Below the pieces are notes generated by a model. The model did not search any database, was not told the DNA's origin, and saw only the letters and a list, made by a program, of their open reading frames with translations. The position numbers and the translations under genes were made by a program. Shown here piece by piece: positions 59,890 to 64,000 of a stretch of DNA of 64,000 nt. The DNA comes from Cyathus striatus (taxonomy: Eukaryota; Basidiomycota; Agaricomycetes; Agaricales; Nidulariaceae). The stretch lies in the NCBI GenBank assembly GCA_025738555.1, contig JAOVFP010000012.1:2418001-2482000 (forward strand). Direction: 5' to 3'. Each line of letters starts with the position of its first letter. Within the stretch, counting starts at the first letter, position 1.

Positions 59890-60910
59890 TTAATAATATG
59901 TACAATAGGCTTTAAACGATAACACAAAGTCAAAGTGTGTTAGGACGTGCCTGGGAGAAGGAGATACTGGTGATAAGGTTAATTGCATAACAACGAAGAG
60001 TCTTACCATGGTGGGTGTTTGTGCAGCACGAATATGTCTGGGTGAGTAATACATACCCATACTTTCGAGGGGAGAGGATTTGAAATGACTATGGAAAGTC
60101 GAAATGTGTTCTGAGGTGGCTGTGAAGGAGAGATCTAGATATATTGCATATAACACCAGAATGCGTCGTCGAATTATAGTGATCGTTAGCACTTCGCGAA
60201 TGTATGATGAATGATGATAACTAACATAACTTACAAGAGAAGAGGGCTTGAAATGACTACACAAAGTTGAAGTGTGCTAGGAGGTGCCTGGGAAAAGGAG
60301 ATGTTGGTGATAATGCTAATTGCGAAGCAACGAAGAGTCCGATCGTCAAGGGTGTTTTTGAAGCGCGAACGTATCTAGATGGGTAATACATACCCAGGAT
60401 TTCGAGGTGAAAGGGCTCGAAATGACTATGAAAAGTCGAATTGTGTTCAGAAGGTAGCTGTGAGGGAGTGATGTAGGACCAGGTAGGTATATTACTTATA
60501 GTGCAAGAACGCGTGGCCTGAATGTGGTAGTTGTTAGCTTATCATGAACGTATCACGAGCGACAATAACTAACCTAGTTCATGAGATGTGAGGGGGTGAA
60601 ACGACCACACAGAGTCAAAGTGTGCGAGGAGGTAGGTTGAAAAAGGAGAAGCTGCTATATTGCTTGTGGTGCCAGAACTAATGGTCCGATCATGGTGATT
60701 ATTGGAGCGTTGTGGACATATATGAATGAGTTATAAGTACCCAAGTTTACAAGTGAAACGAACTCGAGCTGACTGCAATGTGTTGAGGTGTAATGGGGGA
60801 GGCGATGGTGATGTAGGTGTAGATAGAGCTTGGAACTAGGTAGCCAGTCATTATAGTTTTGGTGTGGTGTATGCATTGCTTAAAGGTCTATATTCACCGC
60901 AAATTTTAAG
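59890..60910. repeat. Tandem repeat, unit about 330 bp, three copies
   Basis: Markers GAAATGACTA, AAAGT.GAA.TGTG, GGAGGTGCCTGGGA and GCAACGAAGAGTC recur near 59930, 60260 and 60600. Each unit also has a GGGTAATACATACCC-like word and ACTAACNTA. No coding pattern is shared between units. Confidence 0.75.
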
Positions 60911-61099
60911 AGCAGAGAGCTTGAACTCATGATACTAGTGGAGGATTGGTGAACATGCAAGATTCATGGTTATTGGTCACAGCTGCGGCAACCAAGACAT
61001 GATTAGCGGGGGGGTTCAACACTAGCTTGGCGATCCACAGGCCATCGATATCAGTGCTCTCATCCAAACCACAAACTATGCTCTTGCATACACATAGTA

Positions 61100-62085
61100 A
61101 TGGCACCTCGAGATCAAGTTGATCCTTCTCTCGTTACCACTGAGCCCTGGAAGCGAAAACTGGCAGAGAAACTTCGAGATCAGCCTGAAAAGCAACCTAC
61201 AAAGAGAAAGAAACCACTTCCCAATGCTTCCCAAAAGCAATCGCTATCCACTGGTCCATCCAAGAAGGAACCAGCCCCTGCAAATGAAGCACGACACTCC
61301 CAATCCCTTTCAATCGAAGAAATCAATGATCCTGAAGCAGGTGGTGCAGCCAGAAATCAACCACCTCGTAACACTCAGCACATAATCGAGTTGGATGATG
61401 AAGTAGATGTGGATAATGGAGAGGATATGGTGTCGAGTGATACACCAGAGACAGATAATGAAGCAGAACAAGGCCGTGCTATCTTCACCTGTAGTAACCA
61501 TGGCTGCAAGAATCCAACACAGCACCGCTTCTTCAACACAGGTGATCAAACCTCAACAAGTAATCTTTGTAAACATACTCACAAATGTTGGGGAGAGAGC
61601 ATACTCGAGCAGGCCTATGGTACAGAAGGGGTGAATATTGCTACAATCCGAAAGGGATTGCAGAACCATAAGAGAGGGATTGATGGATGTATTGAAGCAG
61701 TGTTTGCTCAGCAACTTGAGGGAGGAAAGGGAGGCCCTATAACCTATTCAAACCGGGCCTTCACATATAATGAAACAAGGTACGCCCTACATTCTATAGT
61801 GTTTCTCTAAACATGCTCAACCATATGTTCAGAATTGAAATCATCAAATGGGTTGCAGAAAGTATGCGTCCATTGAACATAGTCGAAGATTGAGGATTCA
61901 AGCTTCTTATGAAGACTGGACGCCCACACTACCGTCTCCCATCTCGGTTCACTGTTGCACGAGATGTACATGAGGTTTTCAAGCATACCAAAGTGTGAAT
62001 TTCGAAGATGCTTAAGGTGAGATTCATATAGAATTCAATAACATTAGTTGAAACTTATGTTCATTGTTCATCTCAGGAATATGAT
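61100..62085 (+). pseudogene. 5' fragment of a hAT-family transposase with nonsense codons
   Basis: Exon 61100-61779 encodes a Lys/Ser/Pro-rich N-terminus, an acidic stretch and a BED-type zinc finger region (FTCSNHGC...STSNLCKHTHKCW). After an intron (GTACGC..TTCAG) exon 61833-62016 continues IEIIKWVAESMRPLNIVED, KLLMKTGRPHYRLPS and ARDVHEVFK, matching the usual hAT order in agarics. TGA at 61891-61893 and at 61996-61998 replace the Arg normally found in EDRGF and in the R-I-x-K-M-L segment. The next exon starts EYD at 62077 and ends in TAG, where TAGTGATGAGCAAGGGGT begins: another element has truncated the gene. The catalytic and dimerisation parts are missing. Confidence 0.75.
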
Positions 62086-62486
62086 TAGTGATGAGCAAGG
62101 GGTACACTATACCCCGGGGGTACAGGGGTAGGGTATAGTAGGGGTACGGGTAAGGGTCCAATTTTTTTGAAATGCAAAATACCCATACCCTCCACAAGGG
62201 TACAAGGGGTCTGGCTCAGCCTAAAGTCTATCATTAGCATCATTTAGGAAGTCAATACTATTAAACATATTTTATACATATTTTCGAACTTTAATAGGGC
62301 TATACGGAATGTGATCTGAGTATGCACAGTAAGTGGCATGTCAGAAGGGGAGAGGTGAAGATATATGTCATATCTCAAGAGCAACATGGCTCATTGGAGT
62401 CATTGTTTGTGCTACACAACCAATCATATGTGGGGTATCTGTACCCAAATTTATGAAAGGAACAGTGACGATCTGGGCATATGAAA
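62086..62486. repeat. hAT-like terminal sequence and GGGTA-rich segment
   Basis: TAGTGATGAGCAAGGGGT here (62086-62103) also occurs at 59691-59708; both are followed by a run of GGGTA words and then TACCCATACCCT / CTTACCCGTACCC within 100 bp, so each forms a short foldback. It truncates the hAT transposase gene. The remainder up to 62486 is unstructured. Confidence 0.55.
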
Positions 62487-64000
62487 TCGAGGTGTGTAGG
62501 TGATTTTGATCAAATAACAGCAGTGCTATTTGATTGTCGGCAATTGAATTCACCCAGCCATTATTTGATTGGGATCATAAACAATCATTGAAGTTCTAAA
62601 TCAATATTACTATTGTATGAATGTATTAAGTGATCATAAACAATCATTGATGTTTTCTAATCCAATATTAATATTGAATGGTGGTTAGGCAATCATAAAC
62701 AATCATTGATCTTTACTAATTGAATATTAGTATAAATGGAGAGGCAATCATAAACAATCATTGATCTTTACTAATTGAATATTAGTATGGATGGTTAGGC
62801 AATCATAAACAATCATTGATCTTTACTAATTGAATATTAGTATGGATGGTTAGGCAATCATAAACAATCATTGATCTTTACTAATTGAATATTAGTATGG
62901 ATGGTTAGGCAATCATAAACAATCATTGATCTTTACTAATTGAATATTAGTATGGATGGTTAGGCAATCATAAACAATCATTGATCTTCACTAATTGAAT
63001 ATTAGTATGAATGGTTAGGCAATCATAAGCTATCATTGATATTTTCTAATTGAATATTATTATTGTATGGATGGTGAGTAGTATTAATGGTTAGGCAATC
63101 ATAAGCAATCAATGATAACTACTAATTGGATATTGCTGTTGTATGGATTTGTCACATTTCCTAATGTGTCACGATTGTGACACATCTTCCCCGCGTCACA
63201 TATTTCCCACACATCACGCTTTTCACGCACGTCACGTTAGTCACATATATTCCCGCGTGTCACGTTCGTCTCGCGCGTCACAACTGTCACATATATTCCC
63301 GCGCTTTATATTAGTCACACGCGTCACGCCTCTTACGCATGTCACAATTGTCACGTATATTCCCGCGCTCCATGTTAGTCACGCGCGTCACATTTTCCTC
63401 ACGCGTCACGATTGTCACACATATTCCCGCGCCTCACATATTTCCCGCGCTTCACATATTTCTCGCGCATCGCATATTTCCCGCGCATCATACATTTCCC
63501 ACGCATCACATATTTCACACACGTCACGTTTGTCACGTTCTTTCGCGCGTCACACTTGTCACATACATTCGCGTGTCACAATTGTCACATATATTCCAGC
63601 GCGTCACGCTTTTCACGCGCGTCACGCTTTTCACGTGTGTCACGCGCATCACTTTTGTCACACATTTAGCGCTCGTCACACTTTTCACATTCCTACATTT
63701 GTCATGCTTTGAAATCATGCCTTTCTTGGGTATCAATCTTTTGATACACATTACATGTCATATGTATATCACTCATCATGCTCTTTTTATATGTTACATT
63801 TGCCACAATTTTCATAGCTCAGTAAATCTAATTTGACCTTTGATATTGACAACATATCTAAATTTGAAACTATGTAAAGTGGGGGATACTCAGCATATCA
63901 CTTGTTATTGACTATTACCCTATCATGGTATTCATTTGCATTCTGTTTTTGATGCAAGTCACATATCAAGTTTGTCATATTCTTAATGTGCTTCATGTTA
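62487..64000 (+). mobile_element. Third member of the foldback family, running off the window
   Basis: A tip resembling TCGAGGTGTGTAGG, ATTTTGATC, hairpin CAAATAAC-AGCAGT-GCTATTTG (62511-62532), then subterminal repeats with AATCATAAACAATCATTGAT (62570-63130), the CpG-dense CGCGTCAC/TTCCCGCG block (63140-63700), and then unique sequence matching 22680-22870 of the 5.1-kb element to the end of the window. Five near-identical units of about 57 bp (62715-63000) show recent local amplification. The target duplication cannot be checked because the right end is outside. Confidence 0.82.

Noticed and set aside
6588..62000. UGA reassigned as a sense codon in this organism
   Set aside because: TGA ends the intact 621-aa gene at 53527 and the kinesin C-terminus at 27810; lesions cluster in transposon relics.

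Overview
The window looks like a transposon-rich stretch of a basidiomycete (probably Agaricomycete) nuclear genome. Introns are 41-60 nt with GT..AG borders, exons are short, and the recognisable genes are types typical of that group: KDZ transposases with cysteine clusters, a hAT transposase, a kinesin-7-like motor, and a mushroom-type family of unknown function. There is no prokaryotic organisation, no rRNA and no CRISPR array. Gene models were built by hand from splice signals and reading-frame continuity; coordinates are exact where exon phases close and approximate for repeats.

Left part (1-20 kb): a minus-strand gene made of at least 15 tiny, symmetric, mutually duplicated exons (1-2300); tandem repeats (2.3-4.75 kb); a decayed minus-strand gene (6468-7675); a KDZ transposase with one frameshift (8020-11059) and a broken companion gene ending at 12088; an intact 461-aa gene with a Cys-cluster (13284-14834); a roughly 320-bp satellite array (15.1-17.96 kb); and a small two-exon gene candidate (18729-19080).

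Middle (19-32 kb): a kinesin pseudogene (19475-27812) with an internal tandem duplication. It was later split by a 5.1-kb foldback transposon (21096-26188) flanked by the 6-bp duplication CTCCTG. That transposon itself carries a nested 752-bp element. A separate 1.2-kb element with 0.2-kb inverted repeats and a 10-bp target duplication lies at 31026-32247.

Right part (33-58.6 kb): the most striking object is a single 25.6-kb transposon (33002-58588) bounded by the 6-bp duplication CATAAC. Its ends are inverted: conserved tips, a palindrome of about 63 bp, then 1.7-2.0 kb of 45-bp subterminal repeats. Inside are a CxC2-type KDZ transposase (34804-38748), a CxC5/CxC6-type KDZ gene (42314-44642), an intact 807-aa acidic/basic repeat protein (44799-47391), GC-rich minisatellites, a tRNA-like module and an intact nine-exon 621-aa gene (51224-53529). 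Its tips match those of the 5.1-kb foldback element, and a third relative starts at about 62487 and runs off the window. I infer one giant autonomous element plus non-autonomous derivatives.

Among the decayed transposon genes two lesion types recur: isolated in-frame TGA codons (two sit where the family has Arg, so CGA to TGA) and one-base indels in homopolymers. The first suggests CpG decay; the second could be decay or assembly error.
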